From NCBI RefSeq assembly GCF_002091715.1, contig NZ_BDAG01000014.1, positions 62,001 through 126,000 of the forward strand: a stretch of DNA of 64,000 nucleotides, read 5' to 3'. This stretch comes from Pseudomonas migulae NBRC 103157 (GTDB lineage Bacteria; Pseudomonadota; Gammaproteobacteria; Pseudomonadales; Pseudomonadaceae). Made by a program: the position numbers and the translations under genes. The notes below the pieces were generated by a model. It ran no database searches. It was given only the letters and a program-made list of their open reading frames with translations, and was not told the DNA's origin. Numbering within the stretch: the first letter of the stretch is position 1; the number at the start of each line of letters is the position of its first letter. Below, one piece after another: positions 25,366 through 37,728 of the stretch.

Positions 25366-27176
25366 CAGCGTGGGGTGTCCGGCAGGCGTTGAACCTGGCC
25401 GCTGACGAACTGGGCCCACGGCAACTGACGCACTACGCGTTGGTTCTGAGTCATGCCCAGGCTGCCCGATTGACCTTCGATGCGGCTGTCCGGCAGCGCC
25501 TTGAGTTGCCCCAGGCGTGGAGCCAGGCGATAGGCGTCGACGCCCATTGCATACAGGCGACCCAGGCTGCCACCGGCTTGTGGCCATTGTGCGGTCACTT
25601 GTTTGCGCAGCGGGTCAGTGGCGTCCAGCAACCATGGGGTTTCGCAGAAGCGAATGCCGTTCATGTCGTTGTACTGGTTGACGTCGCCGCTGGCACTGAA
25701 CACGTGGGACGTGGCGTAAACCGGCACATCACCGGCGTACTGGAAGTTCAGGGTCGGCTTGATCTGCTGGGCTTGCTGAGGGGTTGCAGCCAGGAAGATG
25801 AACTCGATGTCCTGGCGGCGCGACGGCTGGGCGGCTACCTGCGAGCCAACAGTGCTTTGCAGGCTCTTGGCGCGGCCTTCGCTCTGGCGCAGCTGGAACA
25901 TGTCGGCAATCTGCTGGGCCAGTTGCACCGGCTGATCTACACGCTCGGTGGCAACGATGCTGCCGCCGTTGGCTTGCCAATCCTGGCTGAACGCTCTCAG
26001 TACGCGATCGCCCCATTCGCCTTTCGGCACCATGATGGCGGCGCGATGCAGGCCGTCAGCGCGAGCGCGGCGGGACACTTCGCGGGCTTCGTCTTCAGCG
26101 GCAAGACCGAACTGGAACAGCTGCGCCGGGCCTTGTTCCCCTTCGCTGTAATTCAGCGCGAGGGTCGTGATCGGCAGTTGCGGACGAGCGCTGAGCTGTT
26201 TGACCAGCGGCTTCTCCAGCGGTCCGACGACCAGTTGCACGCCATCGGCCTGAGCCTTGCGATAGAGCTCGTCGAGGGAGGTCAGGCGCGAGCTGTCATA
26301 GAACTCGATGGCTGGCGGCTTCTGACCGGCTTGTTGGGCCTGGTAATGAGCCGCCATGAAACCTTCGCGAAGCGCTTTGCCGACCGATGCCAGCGGGCCG
26401 TCTTGCGGTAGCAGCAGGGCGATCTTGCTCACGGGCTGGCTGGCCAGTTCCTTGAGCTTGGTCAGTGGCAGCGGCAGTTGGATGGCGGCCGGGTGTTTAG
26501 GGTTTTGGGCGCGCCAGTTGTCGATCGCGGCTTGCTGCTGCTCCAGGGTGCCAGCGGTTTTCACTGCCAGCGCCAGGCCCATCCAGCCACCGAGGTCGTC
26601 GTTGGCGGTCGGCTGCAGTTGATCGGTTGGCAGCGAGGCGATCAGGATCCAGATCGCTTCGTGGTTTTTGCTTGCCGCTTCACCGCTGAGCATCGGCGCG
26701 ATGAAAATACGCTCCCGTGCGGCGGCGAGGGTCTGGCCGTCGGCTTCAAGGGCGCGTGCATGCACGGTGCCGGTGCGAACCTGTTGTTCGACAGGCAATT
26801 CGCCAAGGCGCTGCAGGCTTGGGTGGCTCAAGGCAGTCAGCGCTGCTTTCGGTTGATTGCGCACCATGGCCAGTTCGGCCGCCAGGGTGCTGGCAAATAC
26901 CTGTTGGCCAGGCTTGAGTTGTTCGACCGGCACTTGTTGCAGGATTTGCGCGGACTGGCCGGCATTGCCCTGGCGATAAGCCAGGTCTGCCGCACTCAGG
27001 CGAAGCAGCGCAGCTTGCTCCGGCGTTTTGCTTTTGGCGGCCTGATCGAGCAGTTGCTCGATGCTGGCATCCGGGGTCCGTGGAAGTTCGCCAAGGCTGG
27101 AAGAGGGCGAGCTGGCGCAAGCCGCCAGCAAGGCAGCGAGGCAGAGGGCAGTGAACAGCCGCAGGCAAGCGATCAT
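25365..27176 (-). CDS. lpoA: Penicillin-binding protein activator LpoA
   Basis: A 603-residue outer-membrane lipoprotein. Lipobox LLAAC gives Cys20. An N-terminal TPR-like helical domain (about 35-250) is followed by a C-terminal periplasmic-binding-protein-like domain (about 255-600, SKIALLLPQDGPLASVGKAL at its start). LpoA stimulates the bifunctional synthase PBP1a from the outer membrane. The ATG at 27176 precedes the signal peptide directly; the upstream extension to 27338 is non-family sequence. It is divergent from rsmI, an arrangement conserved with E. coli. Confidence 0.95.
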
Positions 27177-27385
27177 GTAGTGTTCCTGATACTCGATCAA
27201 ATTAGCGTGGAATTGTACCCAAGCACTGGCCGGGGCGCGATGTTGCTGGCGTGAATCGATCAATTTAGCTCGTACAAATGTTGCAGTGCCGCACAAATGG
27301 CTGAAAAAACCGGGCTTGCTTGCGCGTATCGAAACCATCGCTACGCGCTACAATGGCGGCTTTTACCGATCATGAGGTGTGCGCT

Positions 27386-28258
27386 TTGACTGCTCCAGGT
27401 GCTTTGAATTCCGCTGCTGGCTCGCTTTATGTGGTGGCGACGCCCATCGGCAACCTGGACGACATCAGTGCGCGTGCGCTGAAGATCCTGCGCGAAGTGG
27501 CATTGATTGCCGCCGAAGACACGCGTCACTCCCAGCGATTGATGCAGCACTTCGGCATCCCCACGCCGCTGGCAGCCTGCCATGAACACAACGAGCGGGA
27601 TGAAGGTAGCCGCTTTATTACCCGTCTGCTCGCCGGCGACGATGTGGCGCTGATCTCCGATGCCGGAACGCCGCTGATTTCCGATCCGGGTTATCACCTG
27701 GTGCGTCAGGCTCGTGCGGCTGGAATCAACGTGGTGCCGGTTCCTGGTGCCTGTGCATTGATTGCGGCGCTGTCGGCGGCGGGTCTGCCGTCGGATCGTT
27801 TTATCTTCGAAGGCTTCCTGCCGGCCAAGGCTGTCGGTCGTCGTGCTCGTCTTGAGCTGGTTAAAGAAGAGCCGCGCACGCTGATTTTCTACGAAGCCCC
27901 GCACCGTATCCTTGAATGCCTGCAGGACATGGAGCTGGTCTTTGGTGGCGAGCGTCCGGCGTTGCTGGCGCGGGAGCTGACCAAAACCTTCGAAACCCTG
28001 AAAGGCTTGCCATTGGCCGAGCTGCGCGAGTTCGTCGAGTCGGACAGCAATCAGCAGCGCGGTGAGTGCGTGGTGTTGGTCGCGGGTTGGTCGGCCCCCG
28101 AAACCGAGGACGCCGTCAGCAGTGAAGCCATGCGCATCCTCAACCTGTTGCTCGAAGAGATGCCGCTCAAGCGCGCCGCGGCATTGGCGGCGCAAATTAC
28201 CGGCGAGCGCAAGAATGTTCTGTATCAGGTCGCGCTGGATAAACAGAAGGGCGAGTAA
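27386..28258 (+). CDS. rsmI: 16S rRNA 2'-O-ribose C1402 methyltransferase RsmI
   Basis: A 290-residue SAM-dependent tetrapyrrole-methylase-fold enzyme that methylates C1402 of 16S rRNA in the decoding centre. Motifs: LYVVATPIGNLDDIS near the start, EDTRHSQRL, ISDAGTPLISDPGY and FYEAPHRI. I prefer the TTG at 27386 as start, because TGAGG lies at 27373-27377 at correct spacing. GTG 27377 overlaps that site. The frame opens at 27320. rnpB follows 75 bases downstream. Confidence 0.93.
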   Translation: MTAPGALNSAAGSLYVVATPIGNLDDISARALKILREVALIAAEDTRHSQRLMQHFGIPTPLAACHEHNERDEGSRFITRLLAGDDVALISDAGTPLISDPGYHLVRQARAAGINVVPVPGACALIAALSAAGLPSDRFIFEGFLPAKAVGRRARLELVKEEPRTLIFYEAPHRILECLQDMELVFGGERPALLARELTKTFETLKGLPLAELREFVESDSNQQRGECVVLVAGWSAPETEDAVSSEAMRILNLLLEEMPLKRAAALAAQITGERKNVLYQVALDKQKGE

Positions 28259-28333
28259 AACCCGACGTGCTGGAGTGGCTGCAGGCGTTTATCACTTGTT
28301 CTTCGGCCGCTCTGCCGTTAACCTTCGCGGCGG

Positions 28334-28693
28334 AGAGTCGATCGGACAGTCGCTGCCCTCTATGAAAATTAGGGGGGGGAGGAAAGTCCGGGCTCCATAG
28401 GGCGAAGTGCCAGGTAATGCCTGGGAGGCGTGAGCCTACGGAAAGTGCCACAGAAAATAACCGCCTAAGCGCTTCGGCGCCGGTAAGGGTGAAAAGGTGC
28501 GGTAAGAGCGCACCGCACGTCTGGCAACAGTTCGTGGCTAGGTAAACCCCACTTGGAGCAAGACCAAATAGGGTCCCAAGGCGTGGCCCGCGCTGGGACC
28601 GGGTAGGTTGCTAAAGATGTCCAGTGATGGCCATCGTAGACGAATGACTGTTCAAGACAGAACCCGGCTTACAGATCGACTCTCCACCTTTTT
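28334..28693 (+). ncRNA. rnpB: RNase P RNA, bacterial class A
   Basis: The catalytic RNA of RNase P, which matures tRNA 5' ends. The two strands of universal helix P4 are present: GAGGAAAGTCCGGGC at 28379-28393 and ACAGAACCCGGCTTAC at 28657-28672. The terminal helix pairs AGAGTCGATC at the 5' end with GATCGACTCT near 28675-28684. The length of about 355 and the GGTAAGGGTGAAAAGGTGCG interior fit Pseudomonas. Ends are approximate. A T-run follows the last helix. I did not find a convincing promoter box in the 75 bases after rsmI. Confidence 0.95.
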
Positions 28694-28937
28694 CCCTCCC
28701 TGTTTGAATAATTGAGCAGGGCGCTCGTAATGGCAGTTTCCCTCCTTGCACAATCCATCGCATATCCTCTTTTGTAATACCGAAAAAATCTTACTCTTAA
28801 CAAATTACTTTAACTTCTGAACGCAGCCTTCAGTGCTCATTCAAGTTATTGGACAGATTCATCCGCCAGATTCTCGTTACCCCTCCTAATACGCTCCTAA
28901 ATCTCAGTTCTGTAAGGGTTTTCCTTTAATCCGCGCC
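28694..28937. other. AT-rich intergenic stretch before the mra promoter
   Basis: A 244-base segment between rnpB and the mra promoter with no supported gene. The part at about 28765-28825 is distinctly AT-rich (for example TTTTGTAATACCGAAAAAAT) against the GC-rich surroundings. Such a tract could bend or help open DNA at the cluster promoter. No repeat or RNA signature was recognised. Confidence 0.5.
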
Positions 28938-28967
28938 TTGACGGTGCGGTGGCCGCATTCCTATAGT
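28938..28967 (+). promoter_or_regulatory. Candidate sigma70 promoter of the mra/dcw cluster
   Basis: TTGACG at 28938-28943, an 18-base spacer and TATAGT at 28962-28967, about 75 bases before the mraZ GTG. Confidence 0.75.
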
Positions 28968-28973
28968 GTGCGC

Positions 28974-29000
28974 AAGTGGCGGAAAGTGGCATGAAGTGGG
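28974..29000 (+). promoter_or_regulatory. Likely MraZ operator: three GTGG boxes at 10-bp spacing
   Basis: AGTGG occurs at 28975, 28985 and 28995, exactly one helical turn apart, just downstream of the -10 box. MraZ is known to bind tandem TGGG-type boxes with 10-bp period in the same position in other bacteria, so autorepression is expected. Confidence 0.7.
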
Positions 29001-29041
29001 TTTTTTGAACGTAAAACGCTAATATTTGGAGAAACGCTGTC

Positions 29042-29497
29042 GTGTTTCGCGGAGCTAACGCTATCAGTCTCGACGCAAAGGGCCGTCTCGCTATGCCGAG
29101 CCGGTACCGTGACGAGCTCGTTTCGCGTAGTTCCGGGCAGTTAATCGTCACAATTGATGCCGTTGATCCGTGTTTGTGTGTTTACCCCCTCGATGAGTGG
29201 GAAATTATTGAAACCAAACTGCGCGCACTGCCTTCGCTTCGCGAAGAGAACCGCCGCCTGCAACGTTTGCTGATTGGTAATGCCGTCGACCTCGAGCTCG
29301 ATGGCAGTGGTCGTTTTCTGGTTCCACCGCGTCTTCGTGAATATGCCCGATTGGACAAGCGCGCGATGCTGGTAGGCCAACTGAACAAGTTCCAATTGTG
29401 GGACGAGGATGCCTGGGATGCGGTTTCTGCCGCTGACCTGGCTGCTATTCAACAACCGGGCGCCATGCCTGATGAACTGCGTGATTTGATCCTGTGA
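29042..29497 (+). CDS. mraZ: Transcriptional regulator MraZ
   Basis: A 151-residue protein with two SpoVT-AbrB-like domains (each carrying a DxxGR signature: [18 protein letters not shown] and [18 protein letters not shown]). It forms rings and binds repeats at its own promoter to modulate the dcw cluster. The start is a GTG at 29042 with TTGGAGAAA upstream. Its TGA overlaps the rsmH GTG (GTGA). Confidence 0.95.
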   Translation: MFRGANAISLDAKGRLAMPSRYRDELVSRSSGQLIVTIDAVDPCLCVYPLDEWEIIETKLRALPSLREENRRLQRLLIGNAVDLELDGSGRFLVPPRLREYARLDKRAMLVGQLNKFQLWDEDAWDAVSAADLAAIQQPGAMPDELRDLIL

Positions 29498-30437
29498 CTA
29501 TTGATAGCGGCTTTAACCACATCACCGTACTGCTTGACGAAGCCGTCGAGGCTCTCGCCGTACGTCCTGATGGCTGCTATCTGGACGGCACGTTCGGGCG
29601 CGGCGGGCACAGCCGGTTGATCCTCAGCCAGCTCGGTCCCGAGGGGCGGTTGCTCGGATTCGACAAGGATCCTCAAGCGATTGCCACCGGGCAGACGCTA
29701 GCGGCCGAAGACGGCCGCTTTGTCGTTGTGCAGCGCAGCTTTGCCGAGCTCGGTTCGGAAGTCGCCGAACGCGGTCTGGCCGGCAAGGTCAGCGGCGTTT
29801 TGCTCGACCTGGGCGTGTCCTCGCCGCAACTCGACGACCCTGAGCGCGGCTTCAGTTTCCTCAACGATGGTCCGCTGGACATGCGCATGGACCCGTCCCG
29901 CGGGATCAGCGCTGCCGAATTCGTCAACACCGCACCGGTGGAAGAAATCGCCCGGGTGTTCAAGGAATACGGCGAAGAGCGTTTCTCCGGCCGCATGGCC
30001 CGTGCCGTGGCCGAGCGTCGCGACATCAAGCCGTTCGAGCGCACCGGCGACCTGGCTGAAGTCCTGAAAGTCGCCAACCCGGCGTGGGAAAAGGGCAAGA
30101 ACCCGGCGACCCGTGCGTTCCAGGGCCTGCGTATCCACGTCAACAATGAACTGGGCGATCTGGAAGCCGGTCTCGAAGCCGCGCTGGAATGCCTGGAAAT
30201 CGGCGGCCGTCTGGTGGTCATCAGCTTCCATTCGCTGGAAGACCGCATCGTCAAACTGTTCATGCGCAAACTGGTGAAAGGCGAAGCCGACAACCTGCCG
30301 CGCAACCTGCCGGTACGTCACGTCGCCTTTGAACCGAAAATCAAAGTCCATGGCAAAGCGCAGTCCGCCTCCGAGGCCGAACTCAAAGCCAACCCACGTT
30401 CCCGTAGCGCCGTCATGCGCGTCGCGGAGAAGCTGCG

Positions 30438-30441
<4 letters not shown>
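29494..30441 (+). CDS. rsmH: 16S rRNA N4-cytosine C1402 methyltransferase RsmH
   Basis: A 315-residue SAM-dependent methyltransferase (formerly MraW) that modifies the base of C1402, the same nucleotide whose ribose is methylated by RsmI encoded 1.3 kb upstream. Motifs: [43 protein letters not shown], and [14 protein letters not shown] near the C-terminus. GTG start, overlapping the mraZ stop; its own stop overlaps the ftsL GTG. Confidence 0.97.
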
Positions 30442-32469
<2,028 letters not shown>

Positions 32470-32470
<1 letters not shown>

Positions 32471-33933
32471 TGTCTCTGAGTCTGAACAAGATTTTCGCCC
32501 ACGCCGGCCGCGATCTGTTGATCCGTGAATTGGCACTGGACAGCCGCAACGTGCGGGCAGGCGACCTGTTTCTTGCCGTCCCCGGCGGCAAGTTCGACGG
32601 CCGCGCGCACATCACCGACGCCTTGCAGCGCGGTGCGGCGGCCGTGGCTTATGAAGTTGAAGGCGCAACCGTATTGCCGATCACCGATGTGCCGATGATT
32701 CCGGTCAAAGGCCTGGCGGCGCAGCTGTCGGACATCGCCGGGCGTTTTTACGGCGACCCGAGCCGCCACCTGAATCTGATCGGCGTGACCGGCACCAACG
32801 GCAAAACCAGTGTGACCCAGCTGGTTGCGCAAGCGCTGGATCTACTCGGTCAACACTGTGGCATCGTCGGCACATTGGGTTCCGGTTTCTACGGCGCGCT
32901 GGAAAGCGGCCTGCACACCACACCGAACCCGATCGCGGTGCAAGCGACCCTGGCTGACCTGAAAAAGGCCGGCGCCAAAGCCGTGGCCATGGAAGTGTCG
33001 TCCCACGGTCTGGATCAGGGGCGTGTCACCGCGTTGGCATTTGATGTGGCGGTGATGACCAATTTGTCCCGTGATCATCTGGATTACCACGGCACCATGG
33101 AGGCCTACGGCGAAGCCAAGGCCAGGTTGTTTGCCTGGAACGACCTGAAATGCCGGGTGGTTAACCTCGACGACGATTTCGGCCGGCAACTGGCCGCCGA
33201 AAAACGCGAATCGCGCTTGATCACCTACAGCCTGCTCGACAGCAGCGCCTACCTGTTTTGCCGCGAAGCGCAGTTCGACGATGAAGGCGTGCGCGCCACA
33301 TTGGTTACACCGCAGGGTGAACACCATCTGCGCAGCACCTTGCTCGGTCGTTTCAACCTGAGCAACGTATTGGCGGCGGTCGGCGCCTTGCTCGGTCTGG
33401 ACTATGCGCTGGACGAAATCCTCAAGGTCTTGCCAAAACTTGAAGGCCCCGCTGGACGCATGCAGCGCCTGGGCGGTGGCACCCAGCCGTTGGTGGTGGT
33501 CGATTACGCCCACACCCCGGATGCGCTGGAAAAAGTATTGATGGCCCTGCGTCCGCACGCCAAAGGCCGCTTGCTGTGCCTGTTCGGTTGCGGCGGTGAT
33601 CGCGATCGCGGCAAGCGTCCGCTGATGGCTGAAGTGGTCGAGCGTCTGGCCGATGGCGTGCTGGTGACCGATGACAACCCGCGTACCGAAGACCCGGCCG
33701 TGATCTTCGACGACATCCGCGCCGGTTTCACCGATGTGGACAAAGTTACCTTCGTCGCTGGCCGTGGTCAGGCGATTGCTCAATTGATCGCCAGCGCTTC
33801 GGTGGATGACGTGATTGTCCTGGCCGGTAAAGGTCACGAGGACTATCAGGAAATCAACGGCCAGCGCCACGACTTCTCTGATCTGGTCGAAGCGGATCAC
33901 GCGTTGACCGCGTGGGAGGTGGCCCATGCTTAA
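32470..33933 (+). CDS. murE: UDP-MurNAc-tripeptide synthetase MurE (meso-DAP adding)
   Basis: A 487-residue Mur ligase adding meso-diaminopimelate to UDP-MurNAc-L-Ala-D-Glu. ATP loop GVTGTNGKTSV, carbamylated-Lys region and the DNPR motif (TDDNPRTEDP) that selects meso-DAP. The ATG shares a base with the ftsI stop, and the gene overlaps murF by 8 bases. Confidence 0.97.
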
Positions 33934-35293
33934 GAACCTGAAACTGAGCGAGCTGACCGGCGCGCTGAATGGCCGATTGATCGTCGCCGATGCAACGTTC
34001 GATGGCGTCAGCATCGACAGCCGTGCGATCAAGCCGGGCCAGCTGTTTATTGCCCTGACCGGTCCGCGCTTCGACGGTCATGATTATTTGAACGACGTCG
34101 CCAACAAAGGCGCTGTCGGTGCTCTGGTCGAACGCGAAGTCGCCGACAGCACGCTGCCGCAATTGCTGGTCAAGGACACCCGTCAGGCACTGGGTCAACT
34201 GGGCGCGATGAATCGTGCGGCGTTTACCCATCCGGTGGCGGCCATCACCGGTTCCAGCGGCAAGACCACGGTCAAGGAAATGCTCGCGAGCATCCTGCGC
34301 ACCCGCGGTCCGGTGCTGGCGACCCGTGGCAACCTGAACAATGACCTCGGCGTGCCGCTGACCTTGCTCGAACTCGCGCCGGAACACACCGCGGCCGTGA
34401 TCGAACTGGGTGCTTCACGCCTTGGCGAAATCGCCTACACCGTCGGCATGACCAAACCCCATGTGGCCGTGCTCAACAATGCCGGAACTGCCCACGTCGG
34501 CGAATTCGGCGGGCCGGAAAAAATCGTTGAAGCCAAGGGCGAAATTATTGAAGGGCTGGCGGCCGATGGCGTCGCTGTGCTCAATCTCGACGACAAGGCA
34601 TTCGGGATCTGGAAGACCCGCGCCGCCGGTCGCAAAGTCCTGACCTTTGCCCTGAGCAACGTCAGCGCCGACTTCTACGCCAGTGATCTGGACCGCGACG
34701 CTCGCGGTTGCCCGGCATTCAACCTGCACAGTCCTGACGGCGTGGAGCGCGTTCAACTGAACCTGCTCGGCACCCATAACGTTGCCAATGCCATGGCCGC
34801 CGCCGCTGCCGCACATGCCTTGGGCGTGTCTTTGTTCGGCATCGCCACCGGCCTCGGCGCGGTGCAGCCGGTCAAGGGTCGCACCGTTGCGCAACTGGCC
34901 ACCAATGGCATGCGCGTGATCGATGACACTTACAACGCGAACCCCACCTCCATGTGCGCTGCCGTTGATATACTCGCCGGCTTTTCCGGCCGCACCGTTC
35001 TGGTGCTCGGGGATATCGGCGAGTTGGGCGATTGGGCGGAGCAGGGGCACCGCGGCGTGGGCGAGTACGCCCGTGGCAAGGTTTCTGCGCTTTACGCCGT
35101 CGGGCCGATGATGACCCACGCCGTGAAGGCTTTCGGCGAGCAGGCTTTTCACTTCAGTACCCAAGCTGAACTGATCAAGGCTCTCGGCGCCGAACAAGAC
35201 ACAAACACCACCATTTTGATCAAGGGCTCGCGCAGCGCTGCGATGGAAAACATCGTCGCCGCTTTGTGCGGGTCCAGCCTGGAGAAACATTGA
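33926..35293 (+). CDS. murF: UDP-MurNAc-pentapeptide synthetase MurF
   Basis: A 455-residue Mur ligase adding D-Ala-D-Ala to complete the cytoplasmic pentapeptide precursor. ATP loop [12 protein letters not shown] at about 110, then [15 protein letters not shown] and [13 protein letters not shown], typical of MurF. The start lies within murE (8-base overlap) after a GGAGG, and its stop overlaps the mraY ATG. Confidence 0.97.
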   Translation: MLKNLKLSELTGALNGRLIVADATFDGVSIDSRAIKPGQLFIALTGPRFDGHDYLNDVANKGAVGALVEREVADSTLPQLLVKDTRQALGQLGAMNRAAFTHPVAAITGSSGKTTVKEMLASILRTRGPVLATRGNLNNDLGVPLTLLELAPEHTAAVIELGASRLGEIAYTVGMTKPHVAVLNNAGTAHVGEFGGPEKIVEAKGEIIEGLAADGVAVLNLDDKAFGIWKTRAAGRKVLTFALSNVSADFYASDLDRDARGCPAFNLHSPDGVERVQLNLLGTHNVANAMAAAAAAHALGVSLFGIATGLGAVQPVKGRTVAQLATNGMRVIDDTYNANPTSMCAAVDILAGFSGRTVLVLGDIGELGDWAEQGHRGVGEYARGKVSALYAVGPMMTHAVKAFGEQAFHFSTQAELIKALGAEQDTNTTILIKGSRSAAMENIVAALCGSSLEKH

Positions 35294-36375
35294 TGCTGCT
35301 GCTGTTAGCGGAGTACCTGCAACAGTTCTACAAAGGCTTCGCGGTCTTCCAGTACCTGACCCTGCGCGGGATTCTCGGTGTGCTGACCGCGCTGGTCCTG
35401 TCGCTGTGCTATGGCCCGTGGATGATCCGCACGTTGCAGAACCGTCAGATCGGTCAGTCCGTTCGTAACGACGGTCCGCAATCGCACTTGTCCAAATCCG
35501 GCACGCCGACCATGGGTGGTGCGCTGATCCTGTCGTCCATCGGTGTCAGCACTTTGCTTTGGGCTGACCTGAGCAACCGCTATGTGTGGACCGTGTTGCT
35601 GGTCACGTTGCTGTTCGGCGCCATCGGCTGGGTCGATGACTATCGCAAGGTGATCGAGAAAAACTCCAAAGGCCTGCCGAGCCGCTGGAAGTACTTCTGG
35701 CAGTCGGTGTTCGGCCTCGGCGCGGCGATCTTCCTTTATATGACCGCTGCGACGCCGGTGGAAACCACCCTGATCCTGCCGATGCTCAAGGACTACAGCA
35801 TTCCGCTGGGTGCCGGCTTCATCGTCCTGACCTATTTCGTGATCGTCGGCTCGAGCAACGCGGTCAACCTGACCGACGGCCTCGACGGCCTGGCGATCAT
35901 GCCGACCGTAATGGTTGGCGGTGGCCTGGGTATTTTCTGCTACCTGTCGGGTAACGTGAAATTCGCTGAATACCTGCTGATCCCGTACGTACCGGGCGCC
36001 GGTGAGCTGATTGTGTTCTGTGGTGCGCTGATCGGTGCTGGCCTTGGTTTCCTCTGGTTCAACACCTATCCGGCACAAGTCTTCATGGGCGACGTCGGCG
36101 CACTGGCGCTGGGCGCAGCCCTGGGCACCATCGCGGTGATCGTCCGTCAGGAAATCGTCCTGTTCATCATGGGCGGTGTGTTCGTGATGGAAACCCTGTC
36201 GGTCGTCATTCAGGTGGCTTCCTTCAAGCTGACCGGTCGCCGCGTGTTCCGCATGGCGCCGATTCACCACCACTTTGAACTCAAGGGCTGGCCCGAGCCG
36301 CGCGTGATTGTCCGTTTCTGGATCATCACCGTAATTCTCGTGCTGGTTGGCCTTGCCACCCTGAAGCTGAGGTAG
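35293..36375 (+). CDS. mraY: Phospho-MurNAc-pentapeptide transferase MraY
   Basis: A 360-residue inner-membrane enzyme with about ten helices that moves phospho-MurNAc-pentapeptide onto undecaprenyl phosphate to give lipid I. Conserved: GTPTMGG, the Asp pair in [18 protein letters not shown] and [17 protein letters not shown] at 35293 overlaps the murF stop (TGATG); a six-base gap precedes murD. Confidence 0.97.
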   Translation: MLLLLAEYLQQFYKGFAVFQYLTLRGILGVLTALVLSLCYGPWMIRTLQNRQIGQSVRNDGPQSHLSKSGTPTMGGALILSSIGVSTLLWADLSNRYVWTVLLVTLLFGAIGWVDDYRKVIEKNSKGLPSRWKYFWQSVFGLGAAIFLYMTAATPVETTLILPMLKDYSIPLGAGFIVLTYFVIVGSSNAVNLTDGLDGLAIMPTVMVGGGLGIFCYLSGNVKFAEYLLIPYVPGAGELIVFCGALIGAGLGFLWFNTYPAQVFMGDVGALALGAALGTIAVIVRQEIVLFIMGGVFVMETLSVVIQVASFKLTGRRVFRMAPIHHHFELKGWPEPRVIVRFWIITVILVLVGLATLKLR

Positions 36376-36381
36376 AAATTC

Positions 36382-37728
36382 GTGTCTCTGATCGCTTCTG
36401 ACCACTTCCGCATCGTTGTCGGCCTCGGCAAGAGCGGCATGTCCCTGGTTCGCTTCCTGGCGAACCGGGGCACGTCGTTTGCCGTGGCCGATACGCGGGA
36501 AAATCCACCGGAACTGGCCACGCTCAAGCGTGACTATCCGTACGTGGAAGTGCGTTGTGGCGAGCTGGACGTCGAATTCCTGTGCCGTGCCGACGAGCTC
36601 TACGTGAGCCCCGGCCTGGCGCTGGCGACCCCGGCCTTGCAGGCCGCTGCTGCCCGTGGCGTGAAATTGTCCGGTGACATCGAGCTCTTCGCGCGTAACG
36701 CGAAGGCGCCGATTGTCGCCATCAGCGGTTCCAACGCGAAGAGCACCGTGACCACCCTGGTGGGCGAGATGGCGGCTGCGGCGGGCAAGCGCGTCGCCGT
36801 CGGCGGCAACCTTGGCACTCCGGCGCTGGATCTGCTTCGCGACGACGTCGAGCTGTACGTGATGGAACTGTCGAGCTTTCAGCTCGAAACCACCGACCAG
36901 CTCAACGCCGAAGTAGCGACCGTGCTCAACGTCAGTGAAGACCACATGGACCGCTATAGCGGTCTGCCGGCCTATCACCTGGCCAAGCACCGGATCTTCC
37001 GTGGCGCCAAGCAGTTCGTGGTCAACCGTCAGGATGCCCTGAGTCGTCCGTTGATGGGTGAAGGCCAGCCTTGCTGGACCTTCGGTTTGAGCAAACCCGA
37101 TTTCAAAGCGTTTGGTATCCGGGAAGAGGACGGCGAGAAATACCTGGCCTTCGAATTCCAGAACCTGATGCCGGTGCGCGAGTTGAAAATTCGCGGTGCC
37201 CACAACCAGTCCAACGCCCTGGCGGCATTGGCCCTGGGCCACGCGGTCGGCCTGCCGTTCGACGCCATGCTGTCGAGCCTGCGCACGTTCGCCGGGCTCG
37301 AGCATCGCTGCCAGTGGGTTCGTGACCTCGATGGCGTGGGCTATTACAACGATTCCAAAGCCACCAACGTTGGCGCCGCACTGGCTGCCATCGAAGGCCT
37401 GGGCGCGGACATCGACGGCAAGGTCGTGCTGATCGCCGGTGGCGACGGCAAGGGTGCCGAGTTCAATGATCTGCGTGATCCGGTGGCGGCCAACTGCCGC
37501 GCCGTGATCCTGATGGGCCGCGACTCCGACAAGATCGGCGAGGCCATTGGCGACGCCGTGCCGCTGATCCGCGTCGGTTCGCTGGTCGAAGCGGTGGAAC
37601 AATGCCGCGCCGTTGCGCAACCGGGCGACGTGGTGCTGTTGTCGCCGGCCTGCGCCAGTTTCGACATGTTCAAGAATTACGAAGACCGTGGTCACCAGTT
37701 CGTCCGCGCCGTGGAGGATCTGGCATGA
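36382..37728 (+). CDS. murD: UDP-MurNAc-L-alanine:D-glutamate ligase MurD
   Basis: A 448-residue Mur ligase. The N-terminal UDP-binding domain begins IVVGLGKSGMSLVRF. The ATP loop reads SGSNAKSTVTTL, so the residue before the catalytic Lys is Ala where the usual family sequence has Gly (GSNGKST). The C-terminal domain has YNDSKATN and LIAGGDGKGAEF. GTG start; ATGA overlap with ftsW. Confidence 0.96.
   Translation: MSLIASDHFRIVVGLGKSGMSLVRFLANRGTSFAVADTRENPPELATLKRDYPYVEVRCGELDVEFLCRADELYVSPGLALATPALQAAAARGVKLSGDIELFARNAKAPIVAISGSNAKSTVTTLVGEMAAAAGKRVAVGGNLGTPALDLLRDDVELYVMELSSFQLETTDQLNAEVATVLNVSEDHMDRYSGLPAYHLAKHRIFRGAKQFVVNRQDALSRPLMGEGQPCWTFGLSKPDFKAFGIREEDGEKYLAFEFQNLMPVRELKIRGAHNQSNALAALALGHAVGLPFDAMLSSLRTFAGLEHRCQWVRDLDGVGYYNDSKATNVGAALAAIEGLGADIDGKVVLIAGGDGKGAEFNDLRDPVAANCRAVILMGRDSDKIGEAIGDAVPLIRVGSLVEAVEQCRAVAQPGDVVLLSPACASFDMFKNYEDRGHQFVRAVEDLA

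Noticed and set aside
28259..28333. A promoter for rnpB in the gap after rsmI
   Set aside because: GTTAAC and CTTGTT boxes are visible but their spacing (about 13 bases) is wrong, so I did not list a promoter.
35305..37695. A 796-codon minus-strand open frame antisense to mraY and murD
   Set aside because: It mirrors codon bias of two certain plus-strand genes; its translation is His/Gln/Asp-rich with no domain. The same applies to long antisense frames at 42287-44545, 30551-32536 and 32842-34032.
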